In this document: one piece after another, positions 1 through 8,238 of the stretch
Layout: each line of letters begins with the position of its first letter
How positions within the stretch are numbered: the stretch's first letter is position 1
Program-made: the position numbers and the translations under genes
Notes under the pieces: generated by a model
Seen by the model: only the letters and a program-made list of their open reading frames with translations
Told to the model about the DNA's origin: nothing
The model's database searches: none
DNA from: Solirubrobacterales bacterium
Lineage (GTDB): Bacteria > Actinomycetota > Thermoleophilia > Solirubrobacterales > Solirubrobacteraceae
Assembly: GCA_003244205.1 (NCBI GenBank)
Contig: QHBW01000051.1
Span: 14,542 to 78,541, forward strand
Length of the DNA stretch: 64,000 bases
Direction: 5' to 3'

Positions 1-1127
1 TCCCACACGTCGCCGATCATTCCCAGGCAGCCGCATGGCGACGCCCCCGCCGTATACGCGCCGGCCGGCGCCGGTCCGAGACGGTGGTGGTCGACGTTGG
101 CGTGGATCCCCGCGATCGGCTGATCGCTGCCCCATGGGTAGCGGCGGGCGGTCTCGCGCTCCTGCTCCCAGGTCGCCGCCTTCTCCCACTCGACCTCGGT
201 GGGAAGGCGAGCGTCGTTCGCGCGGGCGAAGGCGTCGGCCTCGAACCAGGACACGTGAATCACCGGCTTGTGTGGATCGATGGGCTCATACCCGCCGATT
301 CGCCACTCCCGGCCGTCCCCGGTCCAGCCGCTCGGGCGCGTGATGTCCTCGTCCTCCTTCCACGCCCAGCCTTCCCTCGACCACCACTCGCGGCGTTCGT
401 AGCCACCACCCTCGGCGAACGTCATCCACGATCCGTTGCTGACGGGGACTCGCCCGATGCGAAAATCGGGCACGCGCACGAGACGACGGGGGCGCTCGTT
501 GTCATAGGCGAAACCCGTGGCTGGCGCTCCCATCAGGCACGAGCCGCCGGGTACCGCGACGAGTTCCAGTCCGCAGCAGTCGGACGGTGCGTGGTGGTGC
601 TCCCGGGCTGGGGCACCGCGCCCGGCGCATCCCTCCAGCGGGGCGCGGCGTGCGGGTCGGAGATCGCTGAGGCGGGCCAGCTCGAGTGTCTGCAGCATGG
701 TCTCGTTGTGCTGCTGCTCGTGGCGCAGGACGAGCTCGTGCTCTTCCCCGACACCGTGGCGCGCGATCCCGGCTAGCACTCGCCGGCGGACCTCCGCCAT
801 GTAGGCGAGCGCCTCGTCGCGGCGCAAGAACGGCAGATCGCCGCGCTCTGGACGTGGCGTTTCGAAGGCGTCGTAGACCTCCGCCAGGTCGGGTCGGACC
901 ATCGCTCCTTGATCGCGCCGGTGCACGATCCAGAGGTCCTCGAACGCAGCGATGTGGCCGAGGTCCCACACGAGCGGGCTCATCAGCGGGGAGTGGACGC
1001 GCTCGAGGTCCGGCGTCGAGACCGCCTTCACCAGGGACAGCGTGCGGTCGCGGGCGCGCTCCAGAGCGAGGGCGAGCGCTGCGCCCGCCTCGGTCCGGCT
1101 GGCGTCCGGGAAAGACGGTGCCAGCAT
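1..1127 (-). CDS. egtB: Ergothioneine biosynthesis protein EgtB (3' end beyond the window)
   Basis: EgtB is the non-heme iron sulfoxide synthase that joins hergynine (trimethyl-histidine) to gamma-glutamylcysteine or cysteine with O2. The 375 codons seen here are open at the left edge. The N-terminal DinB-like domain carries the iron site: DLGH with His58, then HEQQHNE with His136 and His140 (the HX3H motif). From about residue 188 a formylglycine-generating/sulfatase-modifying fold follows, seen as AVPGGSCLMGA and RLPTEVEWEKA. I chose the ATG at 1127 because a TAGTCT box sits 8 nt before it, as at other leaderless-looking genes here. The rest of the egt pathway is not in view. A generic SUMF1-family protein is the alternative, but the DinB-FGE pairing with HX3H favours EgtB. 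Confidence 0.85.
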   Translation of the reverse strand, partial: MLAPSFPDASRTEAGAALALALERARDRTLSLVKAVSTPDLERVHSPLMSPLVWDLGHIAAFEDLWIVHRRDQGAMVRPDLAEVYDAFETPRPERGDLPFLRRDEALAYMAEVRRRVLAGIARHGVGEEHELVLRHEQQHNETMLQTLELARLSDLRPARRAPLEGCAGRGAPAREHHHAPSDCCGLELVAVPGGSCLMGAPATGFAYDNERPRRLVRVPDFRIGRVPVSNGSWMTFAEGGGYERREWWSREGWAWKEDEDITRPSGWTGDGREWRIGGYEPIDPHKPVIHVSWFEADAFARANDARLPTEVEWEKAATWEQERETARRYPWGSDQPIAGIHANVDHHRLGPAPAGAYTAGASPCGCLGMIGDVW

Positions 1128-1135
1128 CTCGCGGG

Positions 1136-1141
1136 AGACTA
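1136..1141 (-). promoter_or_regulatory. Putative -10 box of egtB (leaderless type)
   Basis: On the minus strand TAGTCT lies 8 nt before the egtB ATG. This TANNNT-plus-short-gap arrangement recurs at many starts in the window and fits transcription starting at or next to the start codon. Confidence 0.45.
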
Positions 1142-1209
1142 CCCACCTGCGTCGCCTCGCCCCGAGGCATCGCAGCAGCGACGGTCCGGACGATAAGCTG
1201 CGCCGGTCA

Positions 1210-1542
1210 ATGAGCATCCTCGAGCTGAACAGCGAGACGTCCGATGGCGTGGTTCGGGTAGCGCTCGTCGGCGAGCTCGACATCGGCAGTGCCCCGGCGC
1301 TCGAGAGCGAGCTCGACCGCGTCGAGCGAGACCGCCCCGCCATGATCGCGCTCGACCTGCGGCGGCTCGAGTTTCTCGATTCGACCGGGCTGCGCGTGCT
1401 GCTGGAGGCCGATGCCCGCGGCAAGGAGATGGGGCGCCGCGTCGTGATCGTGCGCGGGCCGTCAGCGGTTCAGCGGGTGCTCGCGATTACGCGGCTGGAC
1501 GAGCGCCTCGACCTCGTCGACGCTCCGCCGTCCAGCGCCTGA
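1210..1542 (+). CDS. STAS-domain anti-sigma factor antagonist
   Basis: A 110-residue single-domain protein of the SpoIIAA/RsbV type. Such proteins bind an anti-sigma kinase when unphosphorylated and so free a sigma factor. The phosphorylatable serine is visible as Ser58 in FLDSTGLRVLL, within a complete STAS fold (GELDIGSAP at 21-29). The ATG at 1210 begins the conserved fold directly. A TAAGCT box lies 10 nt upstream. A hairpin follows the stop, then a sigma-70 gene on the same strand. The neighbour is a housekeeping-like sigma factor rather than SigB, and no anti-sigma kinase is visible, so the partner is unknown. Confidence 0.85.
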   Translation: MSILELNSETSDGVVRVALVGELDIGSAPALESELDRVERDRPAMIALDLRRLEFLDSTGLRVLLEADARGKEMGRRVVIVRGPSAVQRVLAITRLDERLDLVDAPPSSA

Positions 1543-1564
1543 TCGGCTGCCCGTAGCGAAGGAT

Positions 1565-1593
1565 GCCGCCGCGCGGGGGCGGTGCGCGGCGGC
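1565..1593 (+). terminator. GC-rich hairpin after the STAS gene
   Basis: A perfect 10-bp stem (GCCGCCGCGC pairing with GCGCGGCGGC) closes a 9-nt loop 22 nt after the STAS stop codon. There is no T-run, so it is terminator-like rather than a classical intrinsic terminator. Confidence 0.45.
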
Positions 1594-1700
1594 CTGCTGG
1601 GGCTACCCATGCAAATGCCGGCTAAACGGATCGCCGGAGCTCGTGACAACCGCCGCAGGGGGGGTTACGGGCGGCTTACTGCGGGCACTGAGCGAAGTTG

Positions 1701-2594
1701 ATGGCCGTTCTCCATCACCGCAGCAGTCCGCTGGAGCTGACCGACTCGGGGAGGGGTCGGGGGGCCGACCCCGATACGACCGATGCCCTCAGCTTGCTGC
1801 TCGCCGAGGCCGGCCGCTACAAGCTGCTCGACGCCACCCAGGAGGTTGAGCTGGCGCGGCGCGTCGAGCGGGGCGACGAGCGAGCAAAAGCGCTCATGAT
1901 CACCTCGAACGTCCGGCTCGTCGTCGCGATTGCGCGGCGCTACGCGAACGCGGAGCTCGACCTGGCGGACCTCGTCCAGGAAGGGGCGCTCGGCCTCATC
2001 CGCGCCGTTGAGAAGTTCGATTGGCGTCGCGGCTACAGGTTCTCGACGTACGCCACGTGGTGGATCCGCGAGGCGATCGAACGCGGGATCGCCACCAAGG
2101 CAAGGTCCATTCGTCTGCCGGTCAACGTCCTGCAGCGCCACCGCCGCATCGCGCGGGCCGAGTCAGAGCTCGAGCGGCGGCTGGGGCGGACCGCGGGCGA
2201 GCAAGAGCTCGCCGCGGCCGCGGGTGTCAGCGTTGAACGGGTGCGCGAGATGCGCGATCCAGCGCGCACCGTGACCTCGCTGGATCGGCCGGTCGGAGAT
2301 GGGTCGGCGGCGTCGCTGGCCGAGCTGTTGCCGGCCAGCGGACCGGGTCCGGAGGAAGAGGTGGCCACGCTCCAGCGTGGAGCTACCCTGCGACGTGCGC
2401 TGCGCCATCTGCCGGCTCGTGAACGCGAGGTCCTCGTGCTTCGCTATGGCATCGGTGGACGGCCTCCGCAGGCGCTTAAGGAGATCGGCGACCGTCTCGG
2501 CGTGACGCCCCAGCGGGTGCGCCAGCTGGAGGCCCAAGCGCTCGGTCGGCTCGCCGACTTCAACGAGCTGGCGGGATTCAACGCCGCGGCCTGA
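1701..2594 (+). CDS. Sigma-70 family RNA polymerase sigma factor (group 1/2-like, no region 1.1)
   Basis: A 297-residue sigma factor. Region 1.2 lies near residues 30-62 and region 2 near 65-135, with the core-binding and -10 melting signatures DLVQEGALGLIRAVEKF and YRFSTYATWWIREAI. Region 3 follows, then region 4 with its helix-turn-helix near the C-terminus (LKEIGDRLGVTPQRVRQLE). It lacks an acidic region 1.1, so it is more likely an alternative SigA-like factor than the principal one. The frame is also open from a TTG at 1698, and I prefer the ATG at 1701. The STAS antagonist just upstream suggests, but does not show, partner-switch control. Confidence 0.9.
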   Translation: MAVLHHRSSPLELTDSGRGRGADPDTTDALSLLLAEAGRYKLLDATQEVELARRVERGDERAKALMITSNVRLVVAIARRYANAELDLADLVQEGALGLIRAVEKFDWRRGYRFSTYATWWIREAIERGIATKARSIRLPVNVLQRHRRIARAESELERRLGRTAGEQELAAAAGVSVERVREMRDPARTVTSLDRPVGDGSAASLAELLPASGPGPEEEVATLQRGATLRRALRHLPAREREVLVLRYGIGGRPPQALKEIGDRLGVTPQRVRQLEAQALGRLADFNELAGFNAAA

Positions 2595-2622
2595 CCTCGC
2601 ACCATTGCGCGCGTGCGGGGCG

Positions 2623-3480
2623 TCAGAGATCGCGCCGCGCGAATCCCCGCGCAGCGCCCGCGAGCACGAGCAGGAGGTAAGCGAAGGTCCATGGTCCCAG
2701 CGCAGCTCCGGCGCTCTGGCCTCCGCCGAAGGGACCGAGCTTGACGACGAGTCCAGTGAGCCCGGTTTGGTCGGCCGTGAGCCCCCGTAGCCCGGCTTCG
2801 TAGAGCGCTTCGAACGGGACGACGTAGGCGATCTCGCGAGCGATCGTCGTCAGCGTCGCGTTGCCCAGTCCGCTGCCGATCTGTCCGAGCAGGCCCGCGG
2901 TGAGCCCGACGCCGAAGACCATGAAGACGAGGATGCCATTGGCGATCGCCGCGAAGTACACGGATCCGAGCAGCGCGATCGCGCAGATCACAACGACCGC
3001 GAGCACCAGCTCGCCGGCGGGCAGGACGATCTGGTCCGGCCACCATCCTCCCGCCTGGTGGGTTACGAGCACCGCGCCGCCGAACACAATGAGCACGTAC
3101 GCGCTGCACACCCCGGCGCCCGCGACGAAGCGGCCGACGAGCACGGCGCTGCGGCCCAGTGGGCGCACGACCAGCGGCGCCAGCAGCCCGCGCTCGGCGT
3201 CGCCGCGCACCGTGCTTCCGCACAGGAAGATGGCCAGCACCGCCCCGAGGAACAACGTCGAAAACATCGCCAGACCCAGCAGCGTGGCGCCGGTGAGCGC
3301 GCGAGCGTCGACCGGTGCCGCGCGTCCCGAGAAGTCGCGCGTGGCGTGGAAGGCGGCGATGGATCCCGCTGTGTACAGCACACCGAAGGCCAGGCTGAGC
3401 GCGAGAACCACGACGAAGACACGGCGCCGCAGGCCCTCGCGCAGCGCGTAAGAGGCGATCGTGATGACGTCCTCGATCAC
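2623..3480 (-). CDS. ABC transporter permease (ABC-2/NosY-like)
   Basis: A 285-residue polytopic membrane protein with about six hydrophobic segments, for example the stretches around residues 20-40, 75-95, 120-145 and 165-195. Its short cytosolic head and the sequence STVRGDAERGLLAPLVVRPL between helices are typical of ABC-2/NosY-type permeases. Its GTG start overlaps the TGA of the upstream ATPase gene (GTGA at 3477-3480), so the two are translationally coupled and form one exporter. The substrate cannot be read from the sequence; antibiotics, lipids or peptides are all possible. Confidence 0.8.
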   Translation of the reverse strand: MIEDVITIASYALREGLRRRVFVVVLALSLAFGVLYTAGSIAAFHATRDFSGRAAPVDARALTGATLLGLAMFSTLFLGAVLAIFLCGSTVRGDAERGLLAPLVVRPLGRSAVLVGRFVAGAGVCSAYVLIVFGGAVLVTHQAGGWWPDQIVLPAGELVLAVVVICAIALLGSVYFAAIANGILVFMVFGVGLTAGLLGQIGSGLGNATLTTIAREIAYVVPFEALYEAGLRGLTADQTGLTGLVVKLGPFGGGQSAGAALGPWTFAYLLLVLAGAARGFARRDL

Positions 3481-4322
3481 GTCGGTCTTTCCCCTTGCAT
3501 CGCCTCCAGATAGACGTCCTCGAGCGTGCTTGTGAGCCGACGCACGCCATAGACGCGCTCACCGGATGCCACGAGCTCGGCGACGATCACCGGCGTGTCC
3601 TCGCGCGAAGCGGAGGGGAACCGCCGGGGACCCGAGGCTGTTTCGATCTCGACGCCACCCCCGCGGCCAAGCTCCGATGGGCGGCCCCCTGCTACGAGCT
3701 CGCCGCGGCGCAGGATCGCCACGCGATCGCAGACCAGCTCGACTTCGGAGAGCAGGTGCGAGTTGAGCAGCACGGTGACTCCCTGCTGGCGCAGCTCGGC
3801 GAGCAGGTCGCGGACCGTCCGCCGCCCGAGCGGATCGAGCGCGCTCGTGGGCTCGTCGAGCAGCAGGATCCGTGGTGCGCCCACCAACGCCTGGGCGATT
3901 CCGAGGCGCTGCTGCATCCCCTTGGACATCGCCTCCACACGGCGGTGCCTGGCATGCGTGAGCGCGACGCGTTCGAGCAGCACGGCGCGCTCCGCCGCGC
4001 CGCCGCGCGATCGTGCCAGCCGCTGGTGCAGCGCGAGGACCTCGTCGGCGGTGGCCCAGTCGGGGAAGCGAAACATCTCGGCCAGATAGCCGAGCGCGGC
4101 ACGGGCTTCGCGCGAGCCAGCGCGCACGCCGGCAATCATCACGTCTCCTGCGCTGGGGCGCACGAGCCCGCAGGCGATCTTCACGAGCGTGGACTTCCCC
4201 GCGCCGTTGGGGCCCAGCAGGCCGAACAGCTCTCCTTCGGAGACCTCGAGATCGATGCCGGCGAGGGCGCGCACTTCGCCGTAGCGCTTCTCGAGACCGT
4301 GGGCGGCGAGCGCAGCAGCCAT
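3477..4322 (-). CDS. ABC transporter ATP-binding protein (CcmA/NosF-like)
   Basis: A 281-residue nucleotide-binding subunit. Walker A is GPNGAGKST near residue 38. The signature is unusual (AMSKGMQQRLGIAQAL, SKGMQQ instead of LSGGQ), as in NosF/CcmA-type ATPases. Walker B with the catalytic Glu is LLLDEPTSALDP. A C-terminal extension of about 60 residues ends in TSTLEDVYLEA, common in ABC-2 exporters. A TACCCT box 8 nt before the ATG suggests a leaderless transcript. It pairs with the permease gene directly downstream. Confidence 0.88.
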   Translation of the reverse strand: MAAALAAHGLEKRYGEVRALAGIDLEVSEGELFGLLGPNGAGKSTLVKIACGLVRPSAGDVMIAGVRAGSREARAALGYLAEMFRFPDWATADEVLALHQRLARSRGGAAERAVLLERVALTHARHRRVEAMSKGMQQRLGIAQALVGAPRILLLDEPTSALDPLGRRTVRDLLAELRQQGVTVLLNSHLLSEVELVCDRVAILRRGELVAGGRPSELGRGGGVEIETASGPRRFPSASREDTPVIVAELVASGERVYGVRRLTSTLEDVYLEAMQGERPT

Positions 4323-4350
4323 CGCGCGCCAGGGTAATGGCGCCCCCGCG

Positions 4351-4403
4351 CGTTCTCGCCGCGCCCGAGCTCCCGCCCGTTCTCCCCGCGCCCGAGCTCC
4401 GCC
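4351..4403. repeat. Two-copy imperfect tandem repeat, about 27 bp
   Basis: Units at 4351-4377 and 4378-4403 both begin CGTTCTC and share CCGCGCCCGAGCTCC. They sit between the divergent ABC ATPase and ligD promoters. No function can be assigned. Confidence 0.5.
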
Positions 4404-4425
4404 CGCTCCGGCGAGCCCTCCGGGC

Positions 4426-4431
4426 TAGCGT
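4426..4431 (+). promoter_or_regulatory. Putative -10 box of ligD (leaderless type)
   Basis: TAGCGT lies 9 nt before the ATG at 4441. No Shine-Dalgarno sequence is visible between them. Confidence 0.35.
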
Positions 4432-4440
4432 TGTGTCTCG

Positions 4441-5874
4441 ATGACGCCCCCTCGTGAAAAGAAACTCGGTGGCTACCGCGCGAAGCGCGATCTCGACGCG
4501 ACGCCCGAGCCTAGTGTGGGCGGCCGCTCCGAGGGCGCCGGCGAGGGCCGCTTTGTCGTCCAGGAGCACCACGCACGCAGCCTGCACTGGGACCTGCGGT
4601 TGGAGCGGGATGGCGTGCTCGTCTCTTGGGCGGTGCCCAAGGGGATCCCGCTGGATTCGAAGCACAACCATCTCGCCGTGCACGTCGAGGATCATCCGCT
4701 CGAGTACCTCGATTTCCACGGCGAGATCCCTGCGGGGAACTACGGCGCCGGAATCGTGAAGATCTGGGACCGCGGGACCTACGAGGCCGAGAAGTTCCGC
4801 GCCGACGAGGTCATCGTACGCCTCCACGGCGAGCGCGTGAGCGGCCGCTACGCGCTCTTTCGTACGGATCGTCGCGGACGCTCCCAGGGGGGCGACGGCG
4901 AGAACTGGATGATCCACCGTATGGATCCGCCCCAGGATCCGGAGCGTGAGCCGATGCCCGAGCAGCTCGAGCCGATGCTCGCGCATCGCGGTGAGCTCCC
5001 GGCCGAGGCGGATGGGTGGGCCTTCGAGGTGAAATGGGACGGCGTGCGCGCGCTGGCGTTCGTCGAGGCGGGGCGCGCGCGGATGTGCGGACGCCGCGGC
5101 GTCGTGCTGACCGGGCGCTACCCGGAGATGCGCGCGCTGGGCCCGGCGCTGGGCAGCCGGGAGGCGATCCTGGACGGCGAGCTTGCCGCGTTCGATGGCG
5201 CTGGGCGTCCGAGCTTCCAGCTGCTGCAGCGCCGCATGCACCTCGACTCGCCGTCGGTCGTGCGCCGAGTAGCGACGCAGATCCCCGTGGTCTACGTGAT
5301 CTTCGACCTGCTCTACCTCGATGGCCGGCTGCTGCTCGACTCGCCCTACAGCGAGCGGCGCGCGGCGCTCGAGCAGCTCGGCCTCGCCGGCGGGGCGTGG
5401 ACGATCCCAGCCCGCAACGTGGGCGACGGCGCCGCCCTGCTCGCGGCCACCCGCGAGCAGGGGCTCGAAGGTGTCGTCGCCAAGCAGCTGGACTCCCGCT
5501 ACCTGCCGGGCCGCCGCAGCCGCGCCTGGGTCAAAGTCAAGAACGCCCAGCGCGAGACGCTGGTCATCGGCGGCTGGCTTGCAGGCGAGGGCACGCGCAG
5601 CGGGCGGCTCGGCGCGCTCGCCGTGGGGCGTCCCGAGGACGGCGAGCTGCGATACGTCGGACGCGTGGGGACGGGCTTCGACGAGAGCGAGCTGCGCCGG
5701 CTGGGAGAGTTGCTGGCGCCACTGGAACGCGCGGGGAGCCCGTTCGCCGGGCGCGGGGGGCCGAAGGGAGCGCATTGGGTGACGCCCAGCCTGCGCGCCG
5801 AGGTCGAGTACACCGAGCGCACCAGCAGCGGGCTCTTGCGTCACCCGATCTATCGCGGGTTGCACGAGTCGTGA
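4441..5874 (+). CDS. ligD: LigD-type ATP-dependent DNA ligase with N-terminal 3'-phosphoesterase domain
   Basis: Bacterial end-joining ligase, 477 residues. A 3'-phosphoesterase domain spans about 35-163, with metal-binding His in HHARSLHWDLRLE and FHGEIPAGNYGAG. An adenylyltransferase domain follows (about 175-360), with the AMP-accepting Lys198 in EVKWDGVR and a later EGVVAKQ motif. The OB fold runs to the end. The polymerase module of LigD is a separate gene starting at 5871 (GTGA overlap), so the holoenzyme is split and coded in the order PE-LIG then POL. Ku, the DNA-end-binding partner, is not in this window. Confidence 0.92.
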   Translation: MTPPREKKLGGYRAKRDLDATPEPSVGGRSEGAGEGRFVVQEHHARSLHWDLRLERDGVLVSWAVPKGIPLDSKHNHLAVHVEDHPLEYLDFHGEIPAGNYGAGIVKIWDRGTYEAEKFRADEVIVRLHGERVSGRYALFRTDRRGRSQGGDGENWMIHRMDPPQDPEREPMPEQLEPMLAHRGELPAEADGWAFEVKWDGVRALAFVEAGRARMCGRRGVVLTGRYPEMRALGPALGSREAILDGELAAFDGAGRPSFQLLQRRMHLDSPSVVRRVATQIPVVYVIFDLLYLDGRLLLDSPYSERRAALEQLGLAGGAWTIPARNVGDGAALLAATREQGLEGVVAKQLDSRYLPGRRSRAWVKVKNAQRETLVIGGWLAGEGTRSGRLGALAVGRPEDGELRYVGRVGTGFDESELRRLGELLAPLERAGSPFAGRGGPKGAHWVTPSLRAEVEYTERTSSGLLRHPIYRGLHES

Positions 5875-6878
5875 GCCGCGCGACGCCGTCTCCCAGCCGC
5901 CTCGAGGTCGATGTCGAGGGACGCCAACTGCGGCTCTCCAATCTCGACAAGGTGCTCTACCCAGCTACCGGCTTCACCAAGGGCCAGGTGATCGACTACT
6001 ACACGCGCGTGGCGCCGGTGCTGCTTGCGCACCTGGCCGGGCGGGCGCTGACGCTCCGCCGCTTCCCTGACGGCGTCGACGGCGAGGGCTTTTTCGCCAA
6101 GAACGCACCGGCACACCGGCCCGACTGGATACCCACCGTGTCGATCGCCTCGCAGCGGCGTGGTCGCGAGACGATCGACTACATCGTCGTCAACGAGCTC
6201 GCTGCGCTTGTGTGGTGCGCGAACCTGGCTGCGCTCGAGCTGCACGCCCCGATGGCGCGTGCCGACGGGGCCCACAACCCGACAGCGGTCGTCTTCGATC
6301 TCGATCCCGGGCCACCGGCGGACATCGTCCAGTGCTGCGAGGTGGCCTTGTGGCTGCGCGCGGCGCTCGAGGAGCTCGGGCTCGAGGCGCTCCCAAAGAC
6401 CTCGGGCGGCAAGGGACTACAGCTCTACCTACCGCTCGACGGCAGCGTCCAGGACGATCAGGCCAAGGCGTTCGCGCTCGCGCTCGCGGAGGTGCTCGAA
6501 CGCACCCATCCAGATCGCGTCGTCTCGCGCATGAGCAAGGCGCTGCGCCCCGGGAAGGTGCTCGTGGACTGGAGTCAGAACGACAGCGCCAAGACGACGA
6601 TCGCGCCTTATTCATTGCGTGCGCGCGAGGGGCCCACGGTTTCGACGCCACTCACTTGGGATGAGGTGCAGCAGACATTCGAGCGCGGCGACAGCGATGC
6701 GCTGCGCTTCGAAGCTCCTGCGGTGCTCGACCGCGTCGCTCGCGACGGCGATCTCTTCGCGGCTGTTCTGGAGCAGGGTCAGCTCCTTCCCGCCCTCGGC
6801 GACCCCGCCCACGCGCGCGCCCGCCAGCGCGAGGAGTCGCCCTACGGCAAGCGCGGACCGCGCAAGCCGCGCTCCTAG
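5871..6878 (+). CDS. LigD polymerase/primase domain protein
   Basis: A 335-residue stand-alone LigD-POL (archaeo-eukaryotic primase fold), which fills gaps and adds ribonucleotides at double-strand breaks. The catalytic acidic pair is Asp143/Asp145 in VFDLDPG and a third acid is near Asp233 in VLVDWSQN. The nucleotide-binding stretch KTSGGKGLQLYLPL lies between them. The GTG start overlaps the ligase stop codon, so translation is coupled. The tail is basic (KRGPRKPRS). In Mycobacterium the same modules form one chain in the order POL-PE-LIG; here they are two proteins in the opposite order. Confidence 0.9.
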   Translation: MSRATPSPSRLEVDVEGRQLRLSNLDKVLYPATGFTKGQVIDYYTRVAPVLLAHLAGRALTLRRFPDGVDGEGFFAKNAPAHRPDWIPTVSIASQRRGRETIDYIVVNELAALVWCANLAALELHAPMARADGAHNPTAVVFDLDPGPPADIVQCCEVALWLRAALEELGLEALPKTSGGKGLQLYLPLDGSVQDDQAKAFALALAEVLERTHPDRVVSRMSKALRPGKVLVDWSQNDSAKTTIAPYSLRAREGPTVSTPLTWDEVQQTFERGDSDALRFEAPAVLDRVARDGDLFAAVLEQGQLLPALGDPAHARARQREESPYGKRGPRKPRS

Positions 6879-6909
6879 GCGCGCTCCACGAGCGGCGCGC
6901 AAGCTGCGC

Positions 6910-7605
6910 TCAGAAGGCGGCTCGCTCGATCCGTCCGGCGACGATCTCGGCCCATCCGCCGTCGGCACCGAAGCGCTCGCGCACAGCCGCCGCGCTTGCC
7001 GCCCAGTCATACGCGACGCGCTTCAGCTCCAGCGCGCCTCCCGGTCGCTCCAGCAGCGCATAGGCGGCGCGGCGATCGCCGTCGAACGGCATCCCGACGC
7101 TGCCGGGGTTCGCGAGCTCGACATCGGCAGCGGCCGCGGCGCGGCGGAACTGCAGGTGGGTGTGGCCGAAGACCAAACGACCCGCGCTGATCGGGCCCAG
7201 CAGCTCACCGTCCTCGTCGTTGGGTGCGGCGGCAAACGAGCGCAGGTCGGAGATCGGCGACGCGTGGACAAAGTGCACTCCGTCGACATCGGCCGCGGTC
7301 GCAAGCCGATCGAGCTCGGCAATCGCCTCGATCCCCAACGCCCCGACGCAGCTGGTAATCGCGGCCTGGATGGTGGCGTCGGCTGGGGCCTGCGCGGGGT
7401 GTGCCGTCCAGCGCTCGCCGTTGCCTCGCACCCACGTCGCCGCCGGGAGCGCACTTAAGCGCGTCAGGGTCTCGCACGGCCATGCACCGAAGAGCGTGAA
7501 GTCGCCGCCGAGCAGGAAGCGTTCGGCGCCCGTGGCCTCGGCGTCAGCGAGGACCGCCTCGAGCGCACCCAAGTTGCCGTGGATGTCGTACAGCACGGCC
7601 AGCAA
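6910..7605 (-). CDS. Calcineurin-like metallophosphoesterase (YfcE-like), copy 1
   Basis: A 231-residue single-domain phosphoesterase. Metal ligands are seen in YDIHGN near the start, GGDFTLFGAW, RGNGE (GNH motif with Glu in place of His), HASP and FGHTH. The tail NPGSVGMPFDGDRRAAY is shared with two other genes in this window (19917 and 43879). The TTG at 7605 is the longest start; the GTG at 7596 also works. Its transcript is convergent with ligD-POL. The substrate is unknown; the family includes phosphodiesterases and diadenosine tetraphosphatase-like enzymes. Confidence 0.82.
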   Translation of the reverse strand: MLAVLYDIHGNLGALEAVLADAEATGAERFLLGGDFTLFGAWPCETLTRLSALPAATWVRGNGERWTAHPAQAPADATIQAAITSCVGALGIEAIAELDRLATAADVDGVHFVHASPISDLRSFAAAPNDEDGELLGPISAGRLVFGHTHLQFRRAAAAADVELANPGSVGMPFDGDRRAAYALLERPGGALELKRVAYDWAASAAAVRERFGADGGWAEIVAGRIERAAF

Positions 7606-7611
7606 GGCGTC

Positions 7612-7621
7612 GGTATACCAT
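7612..7621. promoter_or_regulatory. Shared divergent promoter with palindrome GGTATACC
   Basis: The short space between the metallophosphoesterase and the acetyltransferase starts holds the 8-bp palindrome GGTATACC. It overlaps TACCAT, which lies 8 nt before the TTG at 7630 and so could be that gene's -10 box. Confidence 0.35.
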
Positions 7622-7629
7622 CGGCGCCC

Positions 7630-8238
7630 TTGTCGGGGCAGCTCGAGGTCGCCGGTCCCACGCTGACGCTGCGCTATCCGTCGCCCGACGACGCAGCGGC
7701 GCTCTTTGCGCTCGCCCGCGACCCCGCGGTGACGCGATTTTTCGTCTGGGGGCCATACCGCTCAGCGCGCGAGCCGCTCTCCTGGATCGACACACGCGCC
7801 GGCGCGCGTGAGCGCGGCGAGGCGCTCGAGTTCGTCGTTGCGCGCGCCGACGAGGGTCCGATCGGCGTCACCGGCATCGTCGAGCTCTCCCGCCGCGACC
7901 GTCGTTGCGTCATCGGCACCTGGTTCGGGCGGCGCTGGTGGGGGACGGGCGTCAACCTCGAGTCCAAGGGGCTGATCACCCGCCTCTGCTTCGACGCGCT
8001 CGCTCTGGAGAACGTCGGCGCGTTCGCCAGCGCCGCGAACGAGCACTCCCAGCGCGCGCTCGAGCGCGCGGGGTTCGTGCGCGAGGGCCGCCTGCGCGCC
8101 TATCACCGTCATGGTGACGAGGTCCACGACGTCGTCGCCTTCTCACTGCTGCGCGGCGAGTGGGAGCGCTCACCGCTTGCGCAGCTCGGGGTGGATGTAC
8201 GCGGTGAGCCGCCCGCTGCGTTCGCGCCGGATGGCTAG
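7630..8238 (+). CDS. GNAT family N-acetyltransferase (RimJ/RimL-like)
   Basis: About 202 residues with the acetyl-CoA fold of the RimJ/RimL group: LTLRYPSPDDAAALFAL at the N-terminus, GIVELSRRDRRCVIGTWF in the central strands, and SQRALERAGFVREGRLR near the C-terminus. The frame is open back to a GTG at 7579, but that would overlap the divergent gene. The TTG at 7630 has TACCAT 8 nt upstream and starts just before the fold, so I prefer it. The acetylated substrate is unknown. The stop codon overlaps the 3' end of the convergent GMC oxidase gene by 4 nt. Confidence 0.82.
   Translation: MSGQLEVAGPTLTLRYPSPDDAAALFALARDPAVTRFFVWGPYRSAREPLSWIDTRAGARERGEALEFVVARADEGPIGVTGIVELSRRDRRCVIGTWFGRRWWGTGVNLESKGLITRLCFDALALENVGAFASAANEHSQRALERAGFVREGRLRAYHRHGDEVHDVVAFSLLRGEWERSPLAQLGVDVRGEPPAAFAPDG

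Noticed and set aside
502-1170. Minus-strand frame of 222 codons at the left edge.
   Set aside because: It is the wrong frame; the adjacent minus frame gives EgtB with its iron ligands.
3559-5865. A 768-codon open frame on the minus strand across the ABC ATPase and ligD.
   Set aside because: It is antisense to ligD and out of frame with the ATPase; its composition is that of a GC-rich shadow frame with no domain.
5016-5870. Long upstream open frame in front of the LigD polymerase start.
   Set aside because: It lies inside the ligase gene in another frame; the polymerase fold begins at the GTG at 5871.
6879-6909. GCGCGC inverted repeat between ligD-POL and the convergent phosphoesterase as a terminator.
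   Set aside because: A 6-bp low-complexity GC match in this composition is expected by chance and has no T-run.
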